A stretch of 64,000 nucleotides of DNA from SIG603 sp044432645 (lineage in GTDB: Bacteria > Bacillota > Clostridia > Oscillospirales > Acutalibacteraceae): the NCBI GenBank assembly GCA_044432645.1, contig JAWXUM010000001.1:1-64000 (forward strand), written 5' to 3'. A program made the position numbers and the translations under genes. Below are positions 32,661-41,125 of the stretch, one piece after another (position 1 is the stretch's first letter; each line of letters begins with the position of its first letter). The notes below the pieces were generated by a model, which worked only from the letters and a program-made list of their open reading frames with translations, was not told the DNA's origin and did not search any database.

Positions 32661-33449
32661 ATAATTATATATGCGGATGTTTTATGGATTGTGAATTTAT
32701 ATGTAGACTATTTTATATTACTTGCTGTAAAAGACTTGCTAAATTTAAATATCAATCTTAAAAGACTCATTTTGGCTTCCGTAGTTGGTGCCTGTTTTAG
32801 TCTTATTTCTTTACTTAACATAAATACATATTTTAACTTATTTATTTCAGTTATTGTTGCTTTCATTATTTGCTTAATTGCTTTTTATAAAAAAAAATTA
32901 AAATTTTTAATAAAACCTTTTGCGTGTTTTTTTATAATTAGCTATATTTTTAGTGGTATTATATTTTTAATTTCCCAATACACTACATTTGCTTTTTTAG
33001 TTGGAGGTACAGTTTATTTTCAAATATCACCAATAGTTTTATTTGTATTTACTGTTATTTCCTTTAGTATATTTAAGTTGCTTAACATTATAAAAGGTAA
33101 TTTTGATAATAAAGTGAATTTTTGCAAAATAATTATAGAAAAAAATGGGAATAAAGTTGAACTCTTGGCAAAAATTGATACTGGGAATACATTAAAAGAA
33201 CCTTTTTCAAACAAACCTGTAATAATTGCAGAGAAAGAAAGTCTTATTAATTTAAATATGAACAAGAATGAAAATTACAGGTTAATTCCATTTAACACTT
33301 TAGGGGGAAACGGCCTTTTACCTGCTATCACAGCCGACAAAATATACACAAAAAAAGATGGAATAGAATTAAACGCATTTTTAGCACTGTATGACGGAAA
33401 ACTTTCAGCTGGTAGTTTTAACTGCCTATTAAATCCAGATATTTTATAA
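32661..33449 (+). CDS. spoIIGA: Sigma-E processing peptidase SpoIIGA, apparently starting at ATA
   Basis: Encodes about 262 residues if read from ATA 32661, nine bases after a perfect AAAGGAGG. The first usual start codon is GTG at 32691, 39 bases after that SD; it would cut off IIIYADVLWI, which matches the conserved N-terminus of SpoIIGA (IYxDVxW-x-x-N). Five membrane helices occupy about 1-125. The C-terminal domain carries the aspartic-protease triad D173-T-G (KIDTGNTLKEP). SpoIIGA removes the pro-sequence of SigE at the spore septum in response to SpoIIR. It is directly coupled to sigE. Confidence 0.9.
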   Translation: MIIYADVLWIVNLYVDYFILLAVKDLLNLNINLKRLILASVVGACFSLISLLNINTYFNLFISVIVAFIICLIAFYKKKLKFLIKPFACFFIISYIFSGIIFLISQYTTFAFLVGGTVYFQISPIVLFVFTVISFSIFKLLNIIKGNFDNKVNFCKIIIEKNGNKVELLAKIDTGNTLKEPFSNKPVIIAEKESLINLNMNKNENYRLIPFNTLGGNGLLPAITADKIYTKKDGIELNAFLALYDGKLSAGSFNCLLNPDIL

Positions 33450-33458
33450 GGAGATTAT

Positions 33459-34172
33459 ATGAATTATATTAAATATTTAATAAATATTCTAAAAAGAAAA
33501 TTATTAATTTTACTAGACAATGAATTTTGTCACTATATAAATGGACCAGAAACACTCCCTCCACCTTTAACGGCTGAGCAAGAAAGACAAGTGTTAGAAA
33601 ACATAAAAAACAATGTTACAGGAGCTAGAGAACCTTTGATTACGCATAATTTAAGACTAGTTGTGTACATAGCAAAAAAATTTGAAAGTCCAGGTGCTAA
33701 CACCGAAGACCTTATTTCTACTGGAACAATTGGACTTATAAAAGCTGTTAACACGTTTAGTATTGAGCGCAACATTAAACTTGCTACTTATGCTTCACGC
33801 TGTATTGAAAACGAAATTTTAATGCATCTTAGAAAAAGTTCTAACCTTAAAAATGAAATTTCAATTGATGACCCTTTAAATGTTGATTGGGACGGAAATG
33901 AACTTCTTCTTTCTGACCTTTTAGGCAGTGAGCCTGATATAGTGAGTAAAGATGTAGAATATGAGGCTGAAAAAGAAATGCTCCTTAAAGCTATAAACAA
34001 ATTAGCACCACGTGAAAAGGAAATTATGGAGCTTAGATTTGGTCTTTATAGCAAAAAGGAACATACTCAAAAAGAAGTTGCTGATGTTTTAGGAATATCC
34101 CAGTCTTATATTTCAAGACTTGAAAAAAGAATTATAAGCAGATTAAAAGTAGAACTTGACAGAGTATACTAA
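33459..34172 (+). CDS. sigE: Sporulation sigma factor SigE precursor
   Basis: Encodes 237 residues with an N-terminal pro-sequence (residues 1-25, lysine-rich and hydrophobic), ending CHY-INGPETLPPPL, which aligns with the SpoIIGA cleavage region of Bacillus SigE. Sigma-70 region 2 is LRLVVYIAKKFE...LISTGTIGLIKAVNTF...KLATYASRCIENEILM, and region 4 is EVADVLGISQSYISRLEKRI. It directs mother-cell transcription after septation. It begins nine bases after spoIIGA, with AAGGAG overlapping that stop. sigG, which normally follows, is not here; a MATE gene lies convergently two bases away. Confidence 0.97.
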   Translation: MNYIKYLINILKRKLLILLDNEFCHYINGPETLPPPLTAEQERQVLENIKNNVTGAREPLITHNLRLVVYIAKKFESPGANTEDLISTGTIGLIKAVNTFSIERNIKLATYASRCIENEILMHLRKSSNLKNEISIDDPLNVDWDGNELLLSDLLGSEPDIVSKDVEYEAEKEMLLKAINKLAPREKEIMELRFGLYSKKEHTQKEVADVLGISQSYISRLEKRIISRLKVELDRVY

Positions 34173-34173
34173 A

Positions 34174-35535
34174 TTATAAATTTTTAATTTGCTTATTATA
34201 AACTTTGATAATTAATATAATTGTCATAATAAATCCACCAATTTCAGCAATTGGTAACGCAAACCAAACAGCTGTTAAACTTATATTTGACATAAAATAT
34301 GCAATAGGAACAATAAGAATAAGTTGTCTTAATGCTGAAATCGTAAGGCTGTAAGTACCTTTTCCAACTGCTTGGAAAAGTGTAGAAAGTGTAACTGAAA
34401 CAGCTGCTGGAATAAAGCAAGTGCATATAATTCTAAAAGCTGGTATACCAATTTCATAAATTTCTTCAGTGGCACTGAAAATAGAAAGAAGTTGTCTTGG
34501 GAAAAATAGGAACATTAACATTCCTAAAGTATTAATTATAATAGCAATAAGGCAACCAATCTTCATGCAAGACATAATTCTTTTCTTGTTTTTTGCACCA
34601 TAATTATAACCAAATATTGGCATAAGTCCATTTACCAAACCAAAAACAGGCATAAATACAAAAGATTGCACTTTGTAATACAACCCAAAAACAGTATAAG
34701 CTGCTGCTGAGAAACCTGAAAGAATTGCATTAAGTGAAAGCATCATAACAGTTCCAATAGCATTCATAATAATAGTAGGAAAACCTACGGCATAAATATT
34801 TTTAACAGTTAACTTATTGAATTTAAATCCTCTTAGACTTATATCTACTGCGTGTTTTGATTTCTTTCTAAAAGCTAAATAAAGTGCAACTACTGTTGAA
34901 ACTAATTGTCCACTAACAGTTGCTATAGCCGCACCTTTTATACCAAGTTCTGGTAATCCAAATGCACCAAAAATTAAAATTGGGTCAAGAATAATATTTG
35001 TAAGTGCTCCTACTAACTGAATAATCATTGGATAAATCATATTTCCAGTTGATTGAAAAACTTTTTCGAAACAAATTGAAATAAATACACCAATAGAGCA
35101 AGCTGAAACTATACTTAAATATTCAGTACCCATACTAATAATTGTTTCATTGCTTTCAAACATTTCAAAAAATTGCCTTGTGAAAAACAATCCGAAAATC
35201 AAAAATATAACCCAAGTAATAACGTTAAGCACTATACCATGGTTTACAGCACTGCTTGCCTGTTCCCTGTTTTTTTCTCCTAATTTTCTTGAAACTAGTG
35301 ATCCTACACCTATTGATGTACCAACAGAAAAAGCTATAATAAGATTTTGAATTGGCGAAGCTAGAGAAACTGCTGAAAGTGCATCTATGCTATATTTTGC
35401 AACGTAATAACTATCTACTATGTTATAAAGTGCTTGAACTAGCATTGAAAACATTGACGGTATCGCCATTGACATGATTAGTGGGAACATTTTATGTGTT
35501 CCCATTTTATTTTCTTTGTATGTAATTTCACTCAT
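34174..35535 (-). CDS. MATE family efflux transporter
   Basis: Encodes 453 residues with about 12 hydrophobic helices in two repeated halves. Family marks are ALYNIVDSYYVAKYSIDALSAVSLASPI (about 35-62) and the second-half equivalent (FVFMPVFGLVNGLMPIFGYNYGAKNKKR, about 295-322). It expels cationic or aromatic compounds using a Na+ or H+ gradient; the substrate is unknown. It converges onto sigE with no gap. A near-perfect palindrome at 35563-35577 lies close upstream and may be its operator. Confidence 0.93.
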   Translation of the reverse strand: MSEITYKENKMGTHKMFPLIMSMAIPSMFSMLVQALYNIVDSYYVAKYSIDALSAVSLASPIQNLIIAFSVGTSIGVGSLVSRKLGEKNREQASSAVNHGIVLNVITWVIFLIFGLFFTRQFFEMFESNETIISMGTEYLSIVSACSIGVFISICFEKVFQSTGNMIYPMIIQLVGALTNIILDPILIFGAFGLPELGIKGAAIATVSGQLVSTVVALYLAFRKKSKHAVDISLRGFKFNKLTVKNIYAVGFPTIIMNAIGTVMMLSLNAILSGFSAAAYTVFGLYYKVQSFVFMPVFGLVNGLMPIFGYNYGAKNKKRIMSCMKIGCLIAIIINTLGMLMFLFFPRQLLSIFSATEEIYEIGIPAFRIICTCFIPAAVSVTLSTLFQAVGKGTYSLTISALRQLILIVPIAYFMSNISLTAVWFALPIAEIGGFIMTIILIIKVYNKQIKNL

Positions 35536-35562
35536 TTATGTAAAATCTCCTTATTTAATCAA

Positions 35563-35577
35563 ATACTTGTCAAGTAT
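35563..35577. promoter_or_regulatory. Palindrome upstream of the MATE gene, possible operator
   Basis: ATACTTG-T-CAAGTAT, seven-bp arms around one base, 28 bases before the MATE start. A TATAGT-like -10 (minus strand) abuts it. MarR-type regulators bind sites of this form, but no regulator gene is adjacent. Confidence 0.45.
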
Positions 35578-35588
35578 ACTATAATTTA

Positions 35589-35622
35589 AAAAGGAAAGCA
35601 ATTATTTTTTTGCTTTCCTTTT
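35589..35622. terminator. Terminator of the spoVAC-spoVAD transcript
   Basis: AAAAGGAAAGCAA (35589-35601) pairs perfectly with TTGCTTTCCTTTT (35610-35622), eight-base loop. On the minus strand the stem is followed by T-rich sequence. It separates spoVAD from the MATE promoter. Confidence 0.8.
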
Positions 35623-35627
35623 ATATT

Positions 35628-36632
35628 TTATGTGCTTACTAATTCTACTAAATGACAAATACTGGGTATACTTTCTCCTTGTTGTGATGAAGTTGGGGAC
35701 ATTAAAGCACCTGTTGCGCAAAACAATACTTTTTTAAGATTACCCTTTTCTAATTCCTTTAAAATATATGAACACAAAACACTTGCACTACAACCACAAC
35801 CAGAGGCGCCTGCGTGAACATCTTGCTCTTTTTCTGCAAATAGCATTAGCCCACAATCTTTGTGATTAGGTTTTAAATTTATGCCATTTTTAAACAAAAT
35901 TTCATAAAGTAGTTTCGAACCTATTTCGCCTAAATCACCTGTAAATATACAGTCGAAATTTTCAGGTTTAGTATTAGTGTCCTTAAAAAATTCATATATA
36001 GTTGAGGCAGCAGCTGGCGCCATTGCTGCACCCATATTGGCAGCATCCTTGACACCTAAATCTATAATTTTACCAACACACATACTCTTTATTTTAACTT
36101 TTCCACCTTTTCCTACAATAGCACTACCAGATGCTGTTGCTGTCCACTGTGCTGTTGGAGTCCTTTGCCCTCCGTATTCAAGTGGTAGTCTAAATTGCCT
36201 TTCCGCAGTACAAAAATGCGAAGAAGTTACCGCTACTGCTTTTGAAGCAGCTCCACAATCTACCACAATGGCTGCTATTAACAACGTTTGTGCCATAGTT
36301 GAACAAGCTCCATATTGACCTAAAAAAGGTATATCTAAATCTCTTAAACCAAAAGTTGAAGAGATGCACTGATTTAATAAATCGCCGGCAAAAACCATAT
36401 TTATATCATCTTTATTCAAATTAGCTTTACATAAAGCTATGTTTATTGCTTGATTTTGTAGCATTGACTCTGCTTTTTCCCAAGTTTTTTCACCTAGATA
36501 AGAATCACTAATAGTTTGGTCGAATAACGAGCCTAAAGGTCCTTTAGCTTCTTTTTTTCCTGCTATTGAAGCATAAGAAATTATGCTTGGATTATTTTCA
36601 GTTTCTAATGTGAATTTTCCTATTCTTTTCAT
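35628..36632 (-). CDS. spoVAD: Stage V sporulation protein AD
   Basis: Encodes 334 residues with a thiolase/KAS III-like fold: NKDDINMVFAGDLLNQCISSTFGLRDL (about 73-98), GQYGACSTMAQTLLIAA (about 105-122) with the Cys position retained, and FDCIFTGDLGEIGSKL. SpoVAD binds dipicolinic acid and is needed for its uptake into the forespore through the SpoVA channel. It follows spoVAC by seven bases. The usual third gene spoVAE is not present after it; a terminator comes directly. Confidence 0.96.
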   Translation of the reverse strand: MKRIGKFTLETENNPSIISYASIAGKKEAKGPLGSLFDQTISDSYLGEKTWEKAESMLQNQAINIALCKANLNKDDINMVFAGDLLNQCISSTFGLRDLDIPFLGQYGACSTMAQTLLIAAIVVDCGAASKAVAVTSSHFCTAERQFRLPLEYGGQRTPTAQWTATASGSAIVGKGGKVKIKSMCVGKIIDLGVKDAANMGAAMAPAAASTIYEFFKDTNTKPENFDCIFTGDLGEIGSKLLYEILFKNGINLKPNHKDCGLMLFAEKEQDVHAGASGCGCSASVLCSYILKELEKGNLKKVLFCATGALMSPTSSQQGESIPSICHLVELVST

Positions 36633-36639
36633 ATAGAAT

Positions 36640-37083
36640 TTAACCTCCTATAAAAAACAATATAATTCCGTAAATTACAGATGATGAAATACCAAAAACT
36701 AGAACAGGTCCAGAAACTACAAACAATTTAACGCCAAGACCAGTAATAATTCCTTCTCTTTTAAATTCCATAGCTGGCGAAACCATAGCATTTGCAAATC
36801 CAGTTATGGGGACTAATGTTCCAGCACCTGCATATTTTGCTATTTTTTCATATATCCCTAAGGCAGTTAAAACTGCTGATATAAATATCAAGCTAACTGA
36901 AACTGCAGTTCTTGAATTGTTTATATCAAGTCCTAAAATCATATAACCCCTAAAAATCACTTGAGCCATAGTACAAATTGTCCCACCTATAATAAATGAT
37001 AAAAAACAATTTTTAATTATTGGTGAATTTGGTGAGGACTTTTTAACTTTTCTATTGTATTGCTTATTAGTGTAAGTTTTCAT
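36640..37083 (-). CDS. spoVAC: Stage V sporulation protein AC
   Basis: Encodes 147 residues with about four membrane helices. The hallmark segment AGAGTLVPITGFANAMVSPAMEFKREG (about 84-110) is shared by SpoVAC and SpoVAE; the basic N-terminal tail and length favour SpoVAC. SpoVAC forms the mechanosensitive channel that moves Ca-dipicolinate across the inner spore membrane. It is the first gene of the spoVAC-spoVAD pair. Expression in the forespore under SigG/SigF is expected, but I did not find a convincing promoter for those factors. Confidence 0.93.
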   Translation of the reverse strand: MKTYTNKQYNRKVKKSSPNSPIIKNCFLSFIIGGTICTMAQVIFRGYMILGLDINNSRTAVSVSLIFISAVLTALGIYEKIAKYAGAGTLVPITGFANAMVSPAMEFKREGIITGLGVKLFVVSGPVLVFGISSSVIYGIILFFIGG

Positions 37084-37196
37084 AAAAATTTTCCTTTACA
37101 TTTTAATATTATTTTAACTAAAATTTTAAAAATAATGCTTGTATTTAAATATAAATTACAAAATTTGATAAAATTGTATTTACTGTTAGTAATTTA

Positions 37197-37225
37197 TTGA
37201 CATTTCATGAATTTTGTTGTATATT
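37197..37225 (+). promoter_or_regulatory. Sigma-A promoter for trkA-trkH
   Basis: TTGACA at 37197-37202, a 17-base spacer and TATATT at 37220-37225, 55 bases before the trkA start. A short inverted repeat AACGT/ACGTT (37227-37231, 37240-37244) falls at the transcript start. Confidence 0.75.
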
Positions 37226-37280
37226 TAACGTGTATATTTACGTTTAAAATTTTAAAATTTTTAATATATAAGGAAGCGTT

Positions 37281-38636
37281 ATGAAAATTATTATTATTGG
37301 TGCTGGCAAGGTTGGACGAACCCTTGCAGCATATCTTTGCGAAGAAAATTACGAAGTGACTGTAATTGACAAAAAAGAATCTGTACTTAACACACTTATA
37401 AACGAGCTTGATTTACAAGCTGTTTGTGGTGACGGTGCTATTTGCGATATTTTAAGTGAAGCTCAAGTTGAAAAATCTTATTTGGTTATAACAACAACTG
37501 ATTCTGATGAGCTTAATATTCTTTGTTGTATGACAGCTAGAAAAATGGGTGCTAGACATTGTATTGCTAGAGTAAGAAACCCAGGGTATAACCCTCAAAT
37601 TCCTTTTATGAAAAATCATTTAGGTTTATCTATGATTGTCAACCCTGAATTTCAAACTGCACTTGAAATTACAAAGATGCTAAGTTTTCCATCAGCAACA
37701 AAGCTTGAAAGTTTTGCGAGAAACAGAATAGATTTAATTGAAATACCTGTTAAAAATGGTAGCACATTAATTGGTTATTCTTTAGAACAAATACAACGTA
37801 GTATTAAAATACCGTTTTTAGTTTGTGTTGTTGAGCGTAATGGTAAAGCGGTTATACCTTCTGGTAATTTTATAATAAACGAGAATGATAACATACACGT
37901 AACAGGTTCTCGGGCAACTTTAATTAAACTTTGTAAACATCTTGGAATTTTCAAAAACTCTGTTAAATCAACTTTAATTGTTGGGGGTGGAAAGATAGCA
38001 TACTTTTTAGCTGCTCAACTTCAAGAAATGGGTGTTCAAGTTAAAATTATAGAAAATCAAGAAAATAGATGTAGAGATTTATCAGAACGCTTACCTAAAA
38101 CTTCTATTATTTATGGCGACGGTACAGATGAGCAAATATTAGAAGAAGAGGGCATTGAAACAGTAGATGCTTGTATTTCTTTAACTGGCATTGACGAAGA
38201 AAACATGGTTATCTCAATGTATGCTCAAAGTAAAAGTGTTAAAAAAGTTGTTACAAAAATCAACAGACCTGGATTAATTAAACTTTCTAAAAACTTTGGC
38301 AATGATACAATCATTTCAACAAAACTTACTACTGCAAATACAATTTTAAGATATATTCGTGCTAAACAAAATTCAAAAGGAAACAACATTAAAACTTTAC
38401 ATAAATTTGCAAACGGTAAAGTTGAAGCATTAGAATTTTTTATCACTGTTCCTGAAAATTGGGTTGGAGTACCAATAAAAAAATTAAGTATTAAAGATGA
38501 TGCAATTATAGCCGGTATAATTAGAGCTAACAAAACAATCATACCAAATGGTAACGAAGTTATTAAACTGAACGACGGAGTTTTAGTTGTTACAACAAAT
38601 GCTCATATCCAAGATATTCGTGACATATTTAATTAG
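37281..38636 (+). CDS. trkA: Trk potassium uptake regulatory subunit TrkA
   Basis: Encodes 451 residues, the full double-RCK form. RCK-N 1 starts KIIIIGAGKVGRTLAAYLCEE (residues 2-22). A TrkA-C domain follows at about 140-220. RCK-N 2 starts TLIVGGGKIAYFLAAQLQ (about 232-249), and the last TrkA-C runs to the C-terminus. The ring of RCK domains binds NAD(H) and ATP/ADP and gates the TrkH channel on the cytoplasmic face. AAGGAAG lies before the ATG. Nine bases separate it from trkH. Confidence 0.96.
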   Translation: MKIIIIGAGKVGRTLAAYLCEENYEVTVIDKKESVLNTLINELDLQAVCGDGAICDILSEAQVEKSYLVITTTDSDELNILCCMTARKMGARHCIARVRNPGYNPQIPFMKNHLGLSMIVNPEFQTALEITKMLSFPSATKLESFARNRIDLIEIPVKNGSTLIGYSLEQIQRSIKIPFLVCVVERNGKAVIPSGNFIINENDNIHVTGSRATLIKLCKHLGIFKNSVKSTLIVGGGKIAYFLAAQLQEMGVQVKIIENQENRCRDLSERLPKTSIIYGDGTDEQILEEEGIETVDACISLTGIDEENMVISMYAQSKSVKKVVTKINRPGLIKLSKNFGNDTIISTKLTTANTILRYIRAKQNSKGNNIKTLHKFANGKVEALEFFITVPENWVGVPIKKLSIKDDAIIAGIIRANKTIIPNGNEVIKLNDGVLVVTTNAHIQDIRDIFN

Positions 38637-38645
38637 GAGATTTTT

Positions 38646-40088
38646 ATGAATTATGGAATTATAGTTCGCACCATAGGTCGAATTATGCTAATAGTGGCTA
38701 TGTTGCTGATGTTACCGATGTTTGTTTCTATTTATTATGGTGAGTCATTGTTTTGGGCCTACCTTATACCGATAGGAATTATTTTAGCAATTAGTGTTCC
38801 ACTTGAAATTTGGTTTAAACCTCAATCTCATATGTACGCAAAAGAAGGTTATGTAATTGTAGGATTTACTTGGATTTTCCTTTCACTATTTGGTTGTTTG
38901 CCTTTTTATTTAAGTGGAAGTATCCCCTCTTTTGTAGATGCTTTTTTCGAAACTGTTTCTGGTTTTACAACAACAGGTAGTAGTATTTTGACAGAAATTG
39001 AATCTTTACCCAAAAGCATACTGTTTTGGAGAAGTTTTACTCACTGGATAGGTGGTATGGGTGTTTTAGTTTTTGCTCTTGCTGTTTTGCCAAGCCGTGA
39101 CGGAGCTAATATGCATCTTATGCGTGCTGAAGCACCAGGGCCTAAAGTTGGCAAACTTGTAAGTAAAATGAGCTCAACTGCAAGGCTTCTATATGCTATC
39201 TATTTGTTTTTAACTGCTCTTGAAGTTATTTGCTTACTTATAGCGGGACAGCCTTTATATGACAGTTTAGTAAATGCTTTTGCAACTGCTGGCACAGGTG
39301 GATTTTCTGTTTTAAATAGCAGTATTGGCGGTTATAACAGCGCTAGTGTAGAATATATCATCAGTATTTTTATGTTACTGTTTGGTGTTAATTTCAATTT
39401 GTTCTATTTTATTTTGATTAAGAAATTTTCTCAAGCTTTTAAAAGCGAAGAACTTCGTGCCTATTTAATTATAATTTTATCTGCAATTACTATCATTACA
39501 ATTAATATTTATCATTTGTACGACAATTTTGCTGATGCTTTTCGTTATGCTTTGTTTCAAGTTTCGTCAATTATCACTACAACAGGTTTTGGTACCGCTG
39601 ATTTTAACACTTGGCCTACCCTATCAAAAATCATTCTTGTATTTTTAATGTTCATTGGTGCTTGTGCTGGTTCGACTGGTGGTGGTATAAAAGTTTCAAG
39701 GTTTGTTATTTTAATAAAACAGTCTTTTAGAGAAGTTAACCGTATTTTGAACCCACGAAAGGTAATAGCTGTTAAAATGGAAGGCAAAGCTGTTAGTGAC
39801 ACCGTATTAAATGGAGTAGCTTTTTACATAATAACTTATATTTTTATTATTTTAAGTTCGGTTATTTTAATCTCACCTGATAATTTCGATGTTACAACAA
39901 CTGTAACTGCTGTTATCGCTTGTATTAATAATATTGGTCCTGGTTTGGGTGACGTCGGACCTACTGGAAATTATTCGCAATTTAGCAATTTTAGTAAAAT
40001 TGTTTTAAGTTTTAATATGCTTGCTGGTAGACTTGAACTGTTCCCAATATTGATTTTATTTTCAAAATCAACTTGGACAAAAAGATAA
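38646..40088 (+). CDS. trkH: Trk potassium uptake transmembrane subunit TrkH
   Basis: Encodes 480 residues, with the four M1-P-M2-like repeats of the SKT superfamily. Selectivity-loop regions are visible as ETVSGFTTTGSS (about 102-113), TAGTGGFSVLNSS (about 218-230), SIITTTGFGTADF (about 308-320) and IGPGLGDVGPTGNYS (about 431-445). It imports K+ under control of TrkA. AGGAG lies six bases before the ATG. It follows trkA in a two-gene operon. Confidence 0.96.
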   Translation: MNYGIIVRTIGRIMLIVAMLLMLPMFVSIYYGESLFWAYLIPIGIILAISVPLEIWFKPQSHMYAKEGYVIVGFTWIFLSLFGCLPFYLSGSIPSFVDAFFETVSGFTTTGSSILTEIESLPKSILFWRSFTHWIGGMGVLVFALAVLPSRDGANMHLMRAEAPGPKVGKLVSKMSSTARLLYAIYLFLTALEVICLLIAGQPLYDSLVNAFATAGTGGFSVLNSSIGGYNSASVEYIISIFMLLFGVNFNLFYFILIKKFSQAFKSEELRAYLIIILSAITIITINIYHLYDNFADAFRYALFQVSSIITTTGFGTADFNTWPTLSKIILVFLMFIGACAGSTGGGIKVSRFVILIKQSFREVNRILNPRKVIAVKMEGKAVSDTVLNGVAFYIITYIFIILSSVILISPDNFDVTTTVTAVIACINNIGPGLGDVGPTGNYSQFSNFSKIVLSFNMLAGRLELFPILILFSKSTWTKR

Positions 40089-40103
40089 ATTTACATACAA
40101 AAA

Positions 40104-40123
40104 GGGAGGGCATTTGCCCTCCC
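40104..40123. terminator. Terminator between trkH and hup
   Basis: GGGAGGGC-ATTT-GCCCTCCC, a perfect eight-bp GC-rich stem. The A tract on its left becomes a T tract on the minus strand, so it works best for hup. On the plus strand AAAATTTTT follows. Confidence 0.88.
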
Positions 40124-40140
40124 AAAATTTTTGAAAAAAA

Positions 40141-40416
40141 TTATTTATTAACAACTTCTTTAAGTGCTTTACCAGCTTTGAAAGCAGGAACTTTACAAGC
40201 AGCGATTTCTAAAGCTTCGCCTGTTTTAGGGTTTTTACCTGTTCTTGCTTCTCTTTGACGAACTTCAAAAGTACCAAAACCTACAAGTTGAATTTTTTCG
40301 CCATTTGTCAATGCATTTGTAATTGCATCTATAAATGCTACTGTAGCATTTTCAGCGTCTTTTTTTGATAATCCTGTTTTTTCTGATATAGCAGATACTA
40401 ATTCTGTTTTGTTCAT
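40141..40416 (-). CDS. hup: DNA-binding protein HU
   Basis: Encodes 91 residues, the standard HU length. It starts MNKTELVSAISEKTGLSKKDAE. The DNA-binding arm is GFGTFEVRQREARTGKNPKTGE (about residues 47-68), and the C-terminal helix ends KALKEVVNK. It bends and compacts DNA as a homodimer. It lies 37 bases after mazG in the spoVB-mazG-hup arrangement. RqcP/YabO, which often follows mazG in Firmicutes, is not found here. Confidence 0.97.
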   Translation of the reverse strand: MNKTELVSAISEKTGLSKKDAENATVAFIDAITNALTNGEKIQLVGFGTFEVRQREARTGKNPKTGEALEIAACKVPAFKAGKALKEVVNK

Positions 40417-40453
40417 TTTTCCTCCAAAATGTAATAGAGCTAAGTCTATTTGA

Positions 40454-41113
40454 TTATAAATTTTTTATGCACTCTTCAGTAACTTCGCTTAAAGCTTCTT
40501 CGGCACTAATTCCGTTTGCTTCGGCTATGCTTACAATGCTTGCAAGGGCATTACCAATTGAACACTTATCTATTGTATCGAATTTTACAGAAATGTCAAT
40601 AGTATTATTAAAATTAAATTCAATTTTATTTAATTTTTTTCTAAGTTTTTGATTTCTCATAAGTGCAGGTAATGCTTTTGATATACTTTCGCAAGTTTCT
40701 TTCAGAGTTTTTTGACCCTTGGTTTCCTTTTTAACTGCATTCCATACATCTAAAACTTCTTCGCTGTTAGAAACTTTAACATCTCCGAAAACATGTGGAT
40801 GTCTTGTAATTAATTTGTCGCACAAGTCGTGAACTACATCTTCAAATACAAATTCGCCATTTTCGTTTGAAATTTCACTGTGAAAAACAACTTGTAAAAG
40901 AACATCGCCTAGTTCTTCACGAAGTAAAGCTGTATCACTGGTATCAATTGCCTCGACAGCCTCATAACATTCTTCTAAAAGGTTTTGTCTTATACTTTTG
41001 TGGGTCTGTTCTCTATCCCATGGACAACCATTTTCACTTCTTAAATACTTCATAATTCCTAACAAAGCGTCCATATCATATTTATTATGTTCGTTTAATT
41101 TAATTTCTTTCAT
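40454..41113 (-). CDS. mazG: MazG-like nucleoside triphosphate pyrophosphohydrolase
   Basis: Encodes 219 residues, shorter than full two-domain MazG (about 260). The first domain is complete: LRSENGCPWDREQTHKSIRQNLLEECYEAVEAI (about 24-56) and LREELGDVLLQVVFHSEI (about 64-81), with the EExxE and ExxD metal sites. The second domain is partly degenerate: the stretch EFNFNNTIDISVKFDTIDKCSIG lacks the usual E-x-x-x-D set. It cleans up (d)NTPs to monophosphate and pyrophosphate. It is 12 bases after spoVB. Confidence 0.9.
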   Translation of the reverse strand: MKEIKLNEHNKYDMDALLGIMKYLRSENGCPWDREQTHKSIRQNLLEECYEAVEAIDTSDTALLREELGDVLLQVVFHSEISNENGEFVFEDVVHDLCDKLITRHPHVFGDVKVSNSEEVLDVWNAVKKETKGQKTLKETCESISKALPALMRNQKLRKKLNKIEFNFNNTIDISVKFDTIDKCSIGNALASIVSIAEANGISAEEALSEVTEECIKNL

Positions 41114-41125
41114 TATTTTTTCCTT

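Noticed and set aside
37232..37280. Possible c-di-AMP riboswitch before trkA
   Set aside because: The leader is only about 50 bases, too short for a ydaO-type riboswitch and without its conserved helices.
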